From contig JNVV01000021.1 of the NCBI GenBank assembly GCA_000733355.1, forward strand, positions 260,978 to 312,895: a stretch of DNA of 51,918 bases, in the 5' to 3' direction. The translations under genes were made by a program, and so were the position numbers. Origin of the DNA: Falciphora oryzae. Taxonomy: Eukaryota > Ascomycota > Sordariomycetes > Magnaporthales > Magnaporthaceae. The notes beneath the pieces were generated by a model. That model searched no databases and had not been told where the DNA came from. It worked only from the letters and a program-made list of their open reading frames with translations. Below, one piece after another: positions 32,001 through 44,560 of the stretch (position 1 is its first letter; each line of letters starts with the position of its first letter).

Positions 32001-34816
32001 CGTACATCCCGCTGCTGCCGCCGCAGAACCAGCAGACGGGCGGGTCGACGTTTGCGTACCGGGGCTACCACGAGACGGCGTGGATCATCAACCGGTTCGC
32101 GCACGTGGCGCGCAAGCACAGCCTTCCCGAGGTCTGCGTGGGTCAACTGAGTCGCATCTATCTGCTGCCGAACATCGAGATCCAGGAAGCATTCCTGAAG
32201 CTGCGCGAACAGGCCAAGTGCCACTTCCAAAACCCGGACGAGCTCACCAGCGGCCTTGAGGTGATTAACAATACGAATCTTAACTACTTCAGTGCGCCGC
32301 AAAAGGCGGAGTTCTACACCCTCAAGGGCATGTTCCTCGAGAAGCTCAAGCAGAAGGACGAGGCAGACCACGCTTACGGCACGGCATTGTATTTCGATAT
32401 CACCGCAGCAAAGGCCTGGGCCGAGTGGGGCTACTTCAACGAGCGTCGCTTCAAGGAGGAGCCCACAGATCTGCAGTCGGCCCGTCAGGCACTTACTTCG
32501 TACCTGCAGGCCGCGGGGAGCTACCGCAGCGCCAAGTCGCGCAAGCTGCTCTCGCGCATCCTCTGGCTGCTCAGCCTCGACGACCCCAAGGGCACCATCG
32601 CGGCAGGGTTTGACGACTTCAAGGGTGACACGCCTACGTGGTACTGGATCACCTTTATCCCGCAGCTCCTGACGGGCCTGGGCCACAAGGAGGCGGTCCG
32701 GGTGCACTCCATCTTGCTCAAGATCGCAAAGTCGTACCCGCAGGCGCTATACTTCCAGCTCCGCACCAACCGCGAGGACATGATGGCCATCAAGAAGAAC
32801 CAGGAGGCCAAAGAGAGGCAGCGCCAAAAGATGCAGGCCGCCGCAGCTGCCGCGAACAAGCAACCCAGCGGGTCGCCGTCCCAGACCAGGGCAGAGACCC
32901 CCGCGTCCAATGCTGCAAAGACGGAGTCTGGTACGCCGAGGCCGGGCACGGCCAATGGAGAACAGGTCAAGAGCGAAGGGGCAGAGGGCGAGGGCGCTGC
33001 GTCGACGCCTGCGCCGCAGAACTCGTCGTCGTCCACCCCTGCTCCCCCGAATCCCGCCGCCGCAGCGGCTGCAGCAGCCGCAACGCCCACCGCGACCAAT
33101 GGTGCCTCATCTAGTGATCAGCAGCAAACAGGCGGAGTCCAGAAGAAGCCGCCGTGGGAGCTGACCGAGGAGATTATGAGCGTCCTCAAGACGGCGTTCC
33201 CGCTACTGGCGCTGTCGATGGAGACGATGGTGGACCAGATCCAGAAGAACTTCAAGTGCCCGCCGGACGAAGACGCGTACCGGCTCATCGTGGCGCTCCT
33301 GAACGACGGCCTGGCCTATGTTAGCCGCATGCCAACGTCGTACGCCAAGGACGTCAAGCTGCCCGCACCGACAGAAACAAACATCACGCGCTTCGCTGAG
33401 ACGATATTGCCGCCTCACACGCGCCCGACGTTTGAAGCCGAATTCGTGAAGGTGAAACCGACCATGTACGAGTATATCCAAAAGCTACGAAGGTGGCGCG
33501 ATAAGTTCGAGGAGAAACTCGACAGGCGGATTTGCCACGCAAACCTGGAGTCGTTCTCGCCGCACCTCAGCGAGTTCCGGTACCAGAAATTCGATGACGT
33601 GGAGGTGCCCGGGCAGTACCTGCAGCACAAGGACAGGAACCAGGACTTTGTCCGGATCGAGCGGTTCCTCCCCAATGTGGACCTGGTGCGGACGATCGGC
33701 GGGTCGCACCGGCGGCTCAAGATCCGCGGCCACGACGGCAGCGTTCACTGCTTCGCGATCCAGCACCCCGCGGCCAGGCACTGCCGGCGCGAGGAGCGGA
33801 TCCTGCAGCTGTTCCGGCAGCTCAACGTGCGGCTGGGCAGGAAGAAGGAGAGCCGGAAGCGGGACCTGCAGTTCACACTCCCGCTCATGGTGCCGCTGGC
33901 GCCGCACATCCGCATCGTGCAGGAGGACACGTCGTATGTGACGCTGCAGGGCATGTACGAGGACCACTGCCGGCGCCACGGCATGTCCAAGGACGAGCCG
34001 GTCATGTTCACCATGGAGAGGCTCCGGGGGCTTGTGGACACCAAACCAGGAGTTGTGAGTGGACTTGACTTTGGACTGGACCCTCAAACGCAGCAGTGGC
34101 TAACCGGACACCCTTTGGGGTCTGAACAGAAGAACTCGGAGCAGCAGACAGCGGCTCGACTGGAGGTGTTCACGGCGATCCGCGACAAGTGGGTGCCGCA
34201 CACGGTGGCGCTCGAATACGTGCAGGCGGCGTACCCGGACTTTGCCGAGTTCTGGCTGTTCCGGCGGCGCTTCTCGTACCAGCTGGCGGCGCTCACGTTC
34301 ATGACGTACATACTATACATCGACAAACGCTACCCACACAAGATCAACATCGCGAGGGGGTCGGGCAACATCTGGGGCTCGGAGCTGATGTCGTACATGA
34401 CGCCTCAGCGGCCCATCTTCCTTAACACGGAACCTGTGCCGTTCAGGCTCACGCCCAACCTGCAGACGCTCATGGGACCCCTCGCGACCGAGGGCATCTT
34501 CAGCGCGGCCATGATGGCGATCGCGCGGTGCCTGACGGAGCCGGAGCACGAGCTCGAGCACGCGCTGACGCTCTTTGTGCGCGACGAGGTCATGTTCTGG
34601 TTCACGAGCAGCCACCGGTCGGGGGTGCTGACGGAGCAGCAGCTGCGCGACACGGTGCAGACCAACAGCGACATGATCGTCAAGAAGGCGGTCAGCCTGG
34701 CGCAGGCGCCCGTGGGCAACCTTCCCGCGACGCAGACGGTGATTGACCTGATCAGCAAGGCGGTGGCGCCGACGAACCTGGCGCTCTGCGATGCGCTTTG
34801 GATGCCGTACCTGTGA
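23017..34816 (+). CDS. TRA1: Tra1/TRRAP, PIKK-family pseudokinase subunit of SAGA and NuA4, 3 exons, 3,878 aa
   Basis: Giant scaffold that activators contact to bring the SAGA and NuA4 acetyltransferase complexes to promoters in the nucleus. Exons: 23017-23071 ([18 protein letters not shown]), 23160-34054, 34130-34816. Intron 1 (88 nt, GTGCGT, TACTGAC branch, CGCAG) joins to [19 protein letters not shown], the conserved Tra1 start. Intron 2 (75 nt, GTGAGT, CTAAC, AACAG) is a multiple of three with no stop; its removal restores [18 protein letters not shown]. Most of the protein is HEAT repeats, followed by the FAT domain (about 2,530-3,215), a disordered Ala/Pro/Ser stretch (about 3,250-3,350), a PI3K-like domain (from about 3,530) and the FATC end, [17 protein letters not shown]. 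Catalytic motifs are missing: where active PIKKs have GDRHxxN and DFG there is [18 protein letters not shown]. This is normal for Tra1. Length fits fungal Tra1 (about 3,700-3,900). Confidence 0.97.
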
Positions 34817-35720
34817 GGGAGAAGGGGGGTATTAACTGGGGGGGATTACTAGTGCTTTGCACGAATTTCTTTTTTCGGGAGGAGAGTCTTATGATATCCA
34901 GATGAGAAGGATTGGCGTGAGAAAGAAAGAGGCGGCGATAGAGTATAGACATAGGCCCGCGTTCACGGCCGTTTTTTATTTTTTATTTTTGTCGATGAGC
35001 AAGTTTTTTTTGTCTGCGAGTTTTTCTTTTTTTGCATGTTTGGCGTCTTGAGCTGTGAATAGGGGTGGGATGGTATTCAGTCGAGCATGGGAGAGAGAGA
35101 TATGATACCTGGTACAGAATAGCAACTGCGATAATCAAGTTTCTACCCACATATGGAATGCCCAATGAGACGCAGCCATCATATCTCGCTGGCCAAGGAT
35201 TCCATTTGCCGACTGGATCCCCTCTTTCAGCCTTTCCAGCCTCGGCACCTCGGGACGAATCTGACAACACCAACCAGCAATCTTCCCGCCAGACTTTACC
35301 CATGCAAGTCGACACGGACAACCCCCGCCTACTCGTCCGCACCCCCTAGTCTGCTGGGGAACCCCCACACAAACCCCCGGACCGGGGTAAAGCTCCACCC
35401 CGACGGCCCGACTACCTGAACCTGAGCTTGAGCGGTTCTCTTGCTTACCGGCGCCCGCGGGAAGAAAAGAGGCTGGGAAGCTACAAAACCCAATCCTCGA
35501 CTAGACGAAACCTTGTTTGAACCGCGTCGCGCGCACGCTTTTCACCACCACACGGCCGCCTCGGCACGTATAACTAGCCAACATCTACCTACCTAGGCAT
35601 CTATTTGGCCTTAAAAGGCACCGGGAATCCCGCTCGCAGTTCGGGCAATCATTCTCCGTGTACCTGGAGAACACCACTACCACCGCCACCACCACCAGAG
35701 AACCACACAGCTCTCCCAAA
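34817..35720. other. Spacer between TRA1 and acetoacetyl-CoA synthetase
   Basis: 0.9 kb with the TRA1 3' UTR (T-rich, 34970-35040) and the pyrimidine-rich promoter and leader of the synthetase gene. No gene is seen. The leader ends in a CCACCACCACC-like stretch just before the ATG at 35721. Confidence 0.55.
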
Positions 35721-38053
35721 ATGGACCCAACCGTCATGCCCAAGAAGCTCTGGGAACACCCGGACCCGACGAGCACGGCCATGTACTCGTTCGTGCAGCG
35801 GCTCAACAACCAGCACAACGCGAACCTGTCGACGTTTGCCGACCTGCACCGCTTCTCGGTGACGCGCCGCGACGCCTTCTGGTCGGCGCTGTGGGACGCG
35901 GCCAACTACATCCACTCGGGCAGCTACGCCAAAGTCGTGGACCATACCCTGCCCATCGACGCCGTCCCGCGCTGGTTCGACGGCGTCGAGCTGAACTGGG
36001 CCGAGAACTCGCTGTACTTCCGCGACCGGCGGACCGGGGAGGCGACGACGGCGGGCGGCAAGGAGGACGGCAAGGTGGCGGTCACCGAGGTGCGCGAGGG
36101 CGACTCGGCATCCCGGGATGTGACCTGGGCGGAGCTGCGGCGCCGGGCGGGCGAGCTGGCGGCGGCGCTGGCGGCGCGTGGGGTCGGGAAGGGGGATCGG
36201 GTTGTTATTGTGGGGGCCAACAGCGTCGAGACGCTGCTGGTGTGGCTGGCGACGGCGTGGGTCGGGGGAGTGTTCTCGTCCAGCTCGACGGACATGGGGG
36301 TGAGCGGGATCCTGCAGCGGACGGTGCAGATCAAGCCCAAGCTGCTGTTCTTTGACGACGCGGCGCTGTATAATGGGCGGGTCACGGACTTGAGGGAGAA
36401 GATGGCGGCGGTTGCGGCGGGCTTGAGGGAGCAGTGCGGGGAGGGTTTCGAGGGGGTGGTGGCGATACCGCGGTTTGCGAACGACGCGAGGGATGTGAGC
36501 ATGGTGCCGATGGCGGAGACGTGGGATGGGCTGTTGAGAGGCGGCAGGGGGAAGACGCCGCCGCCGTTTACGCGGGTTGCGTTCCACGAGCCGTTTCTGG
36601 TGTGCTACTCGTCGGGCACGACGGGCACGCCGAAAGCCATCGTGCACTCTGTCGGCGGGCTGCTGCTGAATTACTACAAGGAGGGCGTCCTGCACGAGGA
36701 CATGGGCCCGTCGACGGTGGCGCTGCAGTTCACGACGACGGGGTGGATCATGTACGTCGCTACTGCCGGGGCGCTGCTGCTGGGGGCCAGGGCGGTGCTG
36801 TATGATGGGAGCCCGTTCGTGCCGCACCCGCGGGTGTTGGTGGAGATTGTGGGGAGGTTGAAGGTTACGAAGCTGGGGGTCAGTCCGAGGTGGATGCTTG
36901 AGCTGGCGAAGATTGGGCTGGCGCCGCGGGAGGTGGCGGATCTGTCGAGCCTGAAGGTTGTGGTCTCGACGGGGATGGTGCTTTCTGACCGTGGGTTGCC
37001 CCCCCTTTTTTTTTTATCCTGTTCCGGTCCGAGCTGACGCTATCTCTTCACAGAGCTCTTCGAGTGGTTCTACGAAAAGGGCTTCCCGGCGCACGTCCAG
37101 CTCGCCAACATTTCCGGAGGCACCGATATTGTACGTCCATCACGGCCCAAAATTATCCCCTATACTGACATCCACTAACCAACACCCGCAAAAGGCCGGC
37201 ACCTTCGGCGTCATGAACCCCCTGACGCCCGTCTACCTCGGCGGGACGCAGGGCCCATCCCTGGGCCTGGACGTGCGCATCTTCGACTCGCTGCAGCCCG
37301 ACGGCGCCGGCAAGGAGGTCCCCGCCGGCGAGCCCGGCGAGCTGGTCGTCGTCAACACCTTCCCCAACATCCCGCCCTTCTTCTGGAACGACGCGGGCGA
37401 CCCGGCCGTCAACGGCGGGAAGGCAGCGGGCGCGCCGCCGGGGTCAAAGTACCACAATTCCTACTTTGCGCGCTTCGACCACGCCTGGGCGCACGGCGAC
37501 TTTTGCGCGATTCACCCGCTTACCGGAGGCGTGCACTTCCTGGGCCGGTCGGACGGGGTCCTGAACCCGTCGGGGATACGGTTCGGGTCCGCGGAGATCT
37601 ACGGGGTGCTGGAGAGCAGGTTCACAGACCGGGTGGCCGACTCGCTGTGCGTCGGGCAGCGGCGGCCGGGGGACAGCGACGAGAGCGTGATGCTGTTCCT
37701 GCTCATGAAGAAGAGGTGCGGGTTTGACCGCAAGCTCGAGGCGGAGATACGCGAGGCGATCGCGCGCGACCTGTCGAAGCGGCATGTGCCCAAGTACATC
37801 TTTGAGACGCCCGAGATTCCGGTGAGTTACGCTCTTTTTTTGCCGTTGCCATTTTTGTTTCTGTTTCTCCATGCTGACTTTGTCCGAATCAAAGACCACG
37901 GTCAACATGAAAAAGGTCGAGCTGCCCGTCAAGCAGATCGTGTCGGGCGCCAGGATCAAGCCTTCGGGCACGCTGGCGAACCCCAAGAGCCTGGAGTACT
38001 ACTACCAGTTCTCCGAGGTGGAGAAGCTGGTGGGCGGCAAGGCGAAGCTGTGA
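35721..38053 (+). CDS. Acetoacetyl-CoA synthetase, 4 exons, 710 aa
   Basis: ATP-dependent ligase that activates acetoacetate to acetoacetyl-CoA in the cytosol, feeding sterol and lipid synthesis; it belongs to the adenylate-forming (ANL) superfamily. Exons: 35721-36990, 37054-37130, 37195-37821, 37895-38053. Introns of 63, 64 and 73 nt all keep the frame. The N-terminal cap (KKLWEHPDPTSTAMYSF) and WFDGVELNWAENSLYF are typical of AACS rather than acetyl-CoA synthetase. The AMP-binding P-loop is YSSGTTGTPKAIVHSVGG (from residue 296), TTTGWIMY follows at about 337, and SGGTDIAGTFG lies across the second and third exons. The C-terminal lid ends VSGARIKPSGTLANPKSLEYY; the Lys in this region is the expected adenylation lysine. 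Usual length is about 670-700; the excess is a Gly-rich stretch near residues 105-120. Codon use matches the neighbours. Confidence 0.93.
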
Positions 38054-39849
38054 GCTATGAGCTGCCCAGCTCTGCATTTCACACCTTTGGCTTGCCGAGC
38101 TCCACGGTTACGATCTGATATTATGAAGCGTGCGATGGCCTGCCTCCTGTTTTCTGCTTCCGGTTTATAAACACAGAGGATACAAATACAAATACAAGCA
38201 AGTTATATAAGCCGGGTATATGGTACAACGCTTTCCCAATCTTATAGATNNNNNNNNNNNNNNNNNNNNNNNNNNNNNNNNNNNNNNNNNNNNNNNNNNN
38301 NNNNNNNNNNNNNNNNNNNNNNNNNNNNNNNNNNNNNNNNNNNNNNNNNNNNNNNNNNNNNNNNNNNNNNNNNNNNNNNNNNNNNNNNNNNNNNNNNNNN
38401 NNNNNNNNNNNNNNNNNNNNNNNNNNNNNNNNNNNNNNNNNNNNNNNNNNNNNNNNNNNNNNNNNNNNNNNNNNNNNNNNNNNNNNNNNNNNNNNNNNNN
38501 NNNNNNNNNNNNNNNNNNNNNNNNNNNNNNNNNNNNNNNNNNNNNNNNNNNNNNNNNNNNNNNNNNNNNNNNNNNNNNNNNNNNNNNNNNNNNNNNNNNN
38601 NNNNNNNNNNNNNNNNNNNNNNNNNNNNNNNNNNNNNNNNNNNNNNNNNNNNNNNNNNNNNNNNNNNNNNNNNNNNNNNNNNNNNNNNNNNNNNNNNNNN
38701 NNNNNNNNNNNNNNNNNNNNNNNNNNNNNNNNNNNNNNNNNNNNNNNNNNNNNNNNNNNNNNNNNNNNNNNNNNNNNNNNNNNNNNNNNNNNNNNNNNNN
38801 NNNNNNNNNNNNNNNNNNNNNNNNNNNNNNNNNNNNNNNNNNNNNNNNNNNNNNNNNNNNNNNNNNNNNNNNNNNNNNNNNNNNNNNNNNNNNNNNNNNN
38901 NNNNNNNNNNNNNNNNNNNNNNNNNNNNNNNNNNNNNNNNNNNNNNNNNNNNNNNNNNNNNNNNNNNNNNNNNNNNNNNNNNNNNNNNNNNNNNNNNNTT
39001 TTTTTTTTTTTTTACTAGGATGAGAGAAGGTATGTTGTAGAATAAAGGGATAGACTGGATAGTGCGGTATGTTTGCAAATGGCTCGATCACTCGGTCTTT
39101 GTTCTCATCGATTGCTATTCTGTGATTCAAAATAAAAACCTTCATGAGCATGCCTCAATCCCAAAAACAAGGCCACCCACCCGGCTCAACCACCCCTTTT
39201 GTATCCGCACTTCTTTGTGCCAACACCCACCAAGCAGCCAGCCGAGGCAGCAGAAATGTCAGCAATGCAGCCAGCCAAGCGGCAGCACGCCACCCACCCC
39301 CATCCGCCGATTGGAGATGTGTAAGCGAGTGCGAATGAGAAAGAGAGGGAGCGTCGTGCAACCAAACAGAAGACGTGGGCCCACTTGTCACCCCAACCAC
39401 ACGCAGGGCTGACGGATTGGGAAATCGGCGGCCCGGCTAGTTGCGACATCCGTCTGACGGCAAATCCGCCGGCGGGAATGACGGTGATCCCATCTCCGTC
39501 GTCTGCTTGTTGTCGCTACGCCCTCTTGTCTCTGCTTTGGTCACTGCAGTGTGATGTAAGAGCTTGGTAGTGCAGCGATGCTTGGGATCTGCGGAGATAT
39601 CCGCGTGTGTCAACATTACCCCTGAGTCCACCCATGTTCATCGCCCTGATCCTGAACGCCTTGCAGAAACAGCCCGATGCATCCATCCTTTCCTCCATGT
39701 CATGATAAATACACGCCCCCATCCGTCCACTCCCATTCGGTTTCGGTCTCATCGCGGAAACACCACGTGACTACCATAAGATAGGCATATGCTGGGTACC
39801 AACACTAACATCAAGACAGAGTCATAATGGAGCAAGATAATAGCCCCCG
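38054..39849. other. Intergenic region interrupted by the assembly gap
   Basis: Left part: 196 bases with the 3' UTR of the synthetase gene. Right part: 851 bases behind CDC16, with no gene seen. Between them lies the gap (38250-38998). Confidence 0.6.
38250..38998. other. Assembly gap, 749 N
   Basis: 749 undetermined bases. The right edge begins with a T run (38999-39013), so the gap may hide a low-complexity or repetitive stretch. Open frames that cross the gap are meaningless. Confidence 0.99.
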
Positions 39850-41876
39850 TTACTCAATGTCGCTCATGTCCATCAGACTCTCCCGTTTCTTCTGCGGCCT
39901 CTCCCTCTCCTTTCCCTTGCCCTTATCCCTGGCCCGCAGCCCCACGACAGGTCCGTCCGTGGCGGCCGCCCTACCGCTGCGCGAGTCCGCCGCGCCACGC
40001 CGCCGCAGCCGCATGGTGCGCTCGCGGCGGGCCAGGTCCTGCTCGAACGCCTCAACGTCCGCAAGGTCGTCGTCGGGCCCCAGGCTGGCGCTCGCCGTCT
40101 CGTCGAGCGCCTTGCCCAGCAGCTCCGTCGCGATCGGGTCCTGCGGGTTGACGGCCAGGGCCTCGTGCAGCACCACGACAGCCTCCTCGGGCCGGCCCTG
40201 GTCCAGGTGGATCAGGCCCTTGGCGCAGAAGATGGCCGGGTCCTTGCCGCCCAGCCTCAGCACCTCGTCGAACTGCTCGAGCGCGTCCCCGTGCAGCCGC
40301 AGCCGCCGGTACGCGTGCGCCAGGTTGGTGCGCGACGACAGCCACGCCTGCGGGTCGCCCTCGCCGTCGGCCGCCACGTCGAGCGCGCGCCGGAACATCT
40401 GCGCCGCCTCCTTGAGCCGGTCCTGGTGGTAGAAGACGACGCCCATCTCGTTCAGCAGCAGCGGGTCGTCGCGGCAGAGCTCGTACGCCGTCTTGAGGAA
40501 CTCCTCGGCCACCGTCATGTTGTTCATGGCGTGGTTCTGCATGCCCAGGAACACCTGCGGCAGGTGCGTGCCCATGAAGAGCCGCGCCGCCGTCGAGTAG
40601 GCCGAGATGGCCTGGTCGTGCTCCCCCTCGGCCGCGAACGTGTGTGCGAACCCGATCCAGGCCGGCCCAAAGTGCGCGTCCATCATGCTCGCTTTACTAA
40701 AGTAGCGGCGCGCCTCGGCCACGCGCCCGATCGAAAAGTAGTAGATCCCCACCGCCAGCCACGTGCACGGCTCCTCCGGGTGGTGGTCGGCCAGGTCGTG
40801 CGCGACTAGGAACAGCACGTTGGTCATGCGCAGCTCGTGCAGGCAGGCCAGGTGCAGCGGGTAGACGGCAAAGTTGTACTTGTCGACGTCGAGCACGCCG
40901 CCCGTTATGGCCAGCGCGTCCTTGTAGCGGCACTGCGTGTACAGCAGGTCGGCGCGCGCCAGCAGCAGGTCCGGGTTGTCGGCGAGGCCGTAGTGGCTCG
41001 ACAGGGCCTCGGACGCCGTCTTGAAGGCGGCCGGGTTGCGGTACTTTGACAGGCGGGTGCTGTAGAGCATCTTTGTGAAGCTGGCCGCCTCGGCCGACAC
41101 GTCGCCCTCGGGCCCGTCGACGCGGATGGCGTCGAAGCCGAGCGACTCGAGGAACTCCCACTCCTCGCGCGGCGACATGAGGTGGTTCTTGGTCAGCTGC
41201 TGGAAGGCCTCGAAGCACTGCACGTCGATGCGCACCGCGTCCTTGTAGCACTCCTTGGCCCGGTCGAACGCGTTCTGCTTGGCGAAGCAGAGCCCGCGCA
41301 GGTAGCACATGCCCGCCTCGTACCGCCTCACCAGCGCGTCCTCCTCGTCGGCCGCCGCCGCCTCCTCGTCGCGCAGCAGCTGCTGCCGCTCTGCCGCGGT
41401 CGGTGGCTTGGTGCCGATTCCATTGCTCCCGCTGCTGGTGCCGTTCGTTTTGGATCGGACCTCGCGTGTTCTCCGCTTGTTTGACGCGGTCGGGATGAGG
41501 TGTGTGGGGTTCCTGTCGCCCAGCACGGCAAGGGCCTCCTCGAACTGAGACTGCTTGATCAAGCAGTGGGCCGACAGATATCGGCAGGACGGGTTACGCG
41601 ATACGAGGTCCGACTTTGACAGTAGCGACTGCGCTCGAGTAAAGTTGCCGCTAGCAAAATGGACCTGAGCAAGCCAGAATGCGTCCTTGTCGTCATCTGT
41701 CCCAGAGAGTGTGATCCATGGTTAGATTACTTGCAGCGCCAAAAGGAGAGAAAGGCTCCGGCCCCATCAGGACACGAACTCGTCAGCGCCAGCAGCTTGT
41801 CGCCGACGAAGATGGCAGACTCGTACTGTGCTTTGTTTAGAGCATCTTGCCTCCAGTCGCGTAGGAACTGCTCCAT
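39850..41876 (-). CDS. CDC16: Anaphase-promoting complex TPR subunit CDC16/APC6, 2 exons, 647 aa
   Basis: Scaffold subunit of the APC/C ubiquitin ligase, which marks cyclins and securin for destruction in mitosis; Cdc16 dimers form the TPR arm. Exon 1 (41876-41780) encodes MEQFLRDWRQDALNKAQYESAIFVGDKLLALT. The 83-nt intron (GTTCGT, CTAAC branch, ACAG acceptor) joins to NDDKDAFWLAQVHFASGNFTRAQSLL in exon 2 (41696-39850). TPR units run through the protein. The most conserved block is the middle: TWLAVGIYYFSIGRVAEARRYFSKASMMDAHFGPAWIGFAHTFAAEGEHDQAISAYSTAARLFMGTHLPQVFLGMQ, followed by LLNEMGVVFYHQDRLKEAAQMFRRAL. This is the CDC16/Cut9 signature (P.W.GF.H.FA.E.E.DQA..AY.TA..L..G.H.P). A Ser/Thr-rich, basic insert lies between early repeats (about residues 110-150). 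The tail is basic then acidic (KKRESLMDMSDIE). The gene stands alone on the minus strand. Confidence 0.95.
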
Positions 41877-44560
41877 CACGGCGGGCCCCGCATGCGCTCA
41901 GCCCACGGGAGGGCGGCGACGGGTACGCGTGCAATTGAAGTCGAGAGGCACCGAGACCAGGGAATCGATGCGGCAGCTGGGAGATTTAGGAGTTCGAAAT
42001 CGATTTCGGGGAGTGTCGTTGGAGCAGGCTGACAAGGCTGAAAGGCTCGATTAGATCATGTTGCACTACCCCAACGCGTCGTCAATGTTCATCTCAACGG
42101 AGTGGATTATAATGTGGGGGTGGGCATCTGATTGGCGCACAAACTCTCTAGGTCCTGGTCCAGCTGGAGATTTCAAACAGCCCAAATCACACAGCACAAT
42201 CAACCACCAGACCCATTCCAGCCAACGCTGCAGAAGCTGAGGCGTTCGCCTGTCAGCCATCATCACTCACCGGTGTTTCACATGTAGCACAGGGTTGAAT
42301 TGCGATCTCGATTCCCCCCTGACCCTCCCGGAATCCTTCCGTATCTAAAAATTCAATGTGCTGTCGATCCAGGAGATCATGGCCTGACCTCGAGGATTTC
42401 ATGATGCATGCCACGACGACTGCCTCGCCTGGTGCTCGACCCTTGCGTGTGCGAATTCCAGCTTTGGTTGTATCAGGGTCGGCGACATGTGTGTCCTCCA
42501 GTGGCCGTCAATACAAGCCGGGCGTGGGGCCCAGTCTCTTTGGCTGGCCAGACAGGGGTTAACCTACCTTGCAGACACCTCAGAGAAAATATTTACGACT
42601 TCAAGGTGGGAGGCTCAATGGGCGCGTTCCGTTGCTATCTCTCTCGGTGAGTCATCGGCACTTGTCGGGTGAGGATATTCCAGTCGCAGGGGGCTAGCAG
42701 AGATTCCATCACAAATCACTTAGCTCCTCGGTCCCGCACATACGACCGCACCAAGCGTCTCTAAAAAAAAAGGAGATCAGCATGTTCAGGTCGGGGTGGT
42801 CGGTGAAGTGGTGCTTTGCCCGCTCCAGCCCCCTGTCCCGTTACTCATCCAGCAGACAGCACAAAACACGAGCTCGCCGTCCAGCCAGACAGGGGCACCG
42901 GCGGCACTTGGCCAAGTCTAGCACTCGGGTCGGCCCTAGGGAATCCGTGCTAAGCTAGACAAGTTGTCCGCGAGAGTCGCCGAAAATATCTACGGAAAGA
43001 GGGGTGATTTATCGGGGTGAAGACGAAGCCTCGGCCAAAGTGTCGCGGCAGCATCCCTCGTCCATTGACCCCAAGATACCGACCGATCCCCTCCTCCCTC
43101 CTGTCTTGGATGGCCAAGTCGACGCATGGGCCGCTTCCCCTCCGGCAATCGGCTTCTTCGCCTTGCCGGCGAGGAGAACGAATCCGCGCATTCCTGCTGC
43201 CATTGCAACGTCATGGATGCAATGAACCTGTGCTCAGCTCAGCCTCAGCCTATTAAAGAGGCTGCGGTATCTTCTCCTTGCCACTCCCGGGCGAGAGCAT
43301 CTTGCTATCCTTGCTAGATCAATGTCGTGGCACCGGCTTCCCTGCCCCTGCCCCTGTTGATATCCGTGCGAGGCACACAAGTGTATCCGCAGTGGACGTG
43401 CACACGAAGATGATCCGGTAGTCCTCGCCTCGCCTTTCCCTCCCCCCCGGCAGGGAGGCACACAATGCCGTCCCGCGACCCTGCAGGAGTCCACCGCGCG
43501 AACAATCGTACTTCAGCTGCGAACACAACGGAATCAAGACGGCGAGGCATATGAGTACAATATTGCTTGACTCCCCCGATTGACGACCGCTGGCCGTGTG
43601 ATCATGGCGGACAATGTCCCTCGCTAGCCTGGGCGTCTGTTCGCCTCGAGCCCGGCTACCCCTCCCATAGCCTTCCCACCGTTTCCTGTCAACCGTGCAG
43701 ACAAACCTCCAGATACGACCTGTCAGGTAGGATCATGCGCGTCTGCAAATTTAACAGGTCCTAGTGAGCTGGCTTCCCTGGCACACTGTTGACGGCGAGG
43801 AAAGGCGACCAACCAACGCCCCTGCGCGGCTGCCCGCCTCGACCTCCGTGCAGATCTCGACTCGGCGGTTGAACTTGCCTTTCGCGCGACGAGAGATGTC
43901 TCTGAAATGCCAACGACACGCCACTCACCACGGTGAGCAGGGGCTAATACCAAACAGCGACTCGGATGAGCCCCCGCGGCTGCGGACAGGGGCTCAAGGT
44001 CATGAATCAGGCTTCATATGAGCCAGCCTCTCGGCATCGGCGGTCGTCCTATCCCTGTTTCGACCGCGTGCATGGAGATATCGCTCTGTCTTGTTCGACG
44101 GATGTGTCCCTTGGCTGCTATCTTTGTCGGAACATGATGCTATAGGCTGGTGGAAAGTAGCTTTGCCTTCTACATCGCTATCGTCCCACACAGACCGACA
44201 GGGGGAGGGAAGCCCCCGGGGGACGTGGTCGACGAGCCGCAAAAGCAGCCGAGACGCGTCCCGTTATCCGGGAGCAACTGGTCGCGGAGGTGATCGAGTA
44301 CCTGATGACAGAATGGGGTCCGCATGCTTGCAGCAGCTTTGCCGGCTTCCGCTGACGATCAGCACATGTATCACAACCTAACACCCAGTGGCTCTGCCCC
44401 TTCTATCTGTATATAACCGCAGTGTCCCGACCTCCTGGTGCTGCGACCCTGAAGCTGCTGGATCTACAGACTACATCTACCACTTCTCGTGTCTTCCATA
44501 CAAAAAATACCCCGGGCCATCGTTCCCCGTGCATACTCTGCCCCTCCAACTCGCTCAACC
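41877..44560. other. 2.7-kb spacer upstream of CDC16 and small gene A
   Basis: The two flanking genes point away from each other. No coding frame is seen in between. The ten bases ACATACGACC at 42738-42747 match the start of fungal 5S rRNA, but the rest does not follow. A TATA box (44410-44416) at the right end belongs to the small gene at 44561. Confidence 0.5.
44410..44416 (+). promoter_or_regulatory. TATA box of small gene A
   Basis: TATATAA lies 151 bases before the ATG at 44561. The equivalent box of small gene B (48345) lies 160 bases before its ATG. Confidence 0.5.

Noticed and set aside
30425..32707. 760-codon open frame on the minus strand (also 23324-25291, 655 codons, minus)
   Set aside because: Both lie opposite TRA1 exon 2. 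Arg/Leu/Gly/Val-rich composition without motifs is what the antisense of GC-rich coding DNA gives.
38220..39151. Open frames across the N gap
   Set aside because: They consist almost wholly of undetermined bases.
42738..42747. Possible dispersed 5S rRNA gene (ACATACGACC start)
   Set aside because: Only the first ten bases match fungal 5S rRNA; the internal control region does not follow.
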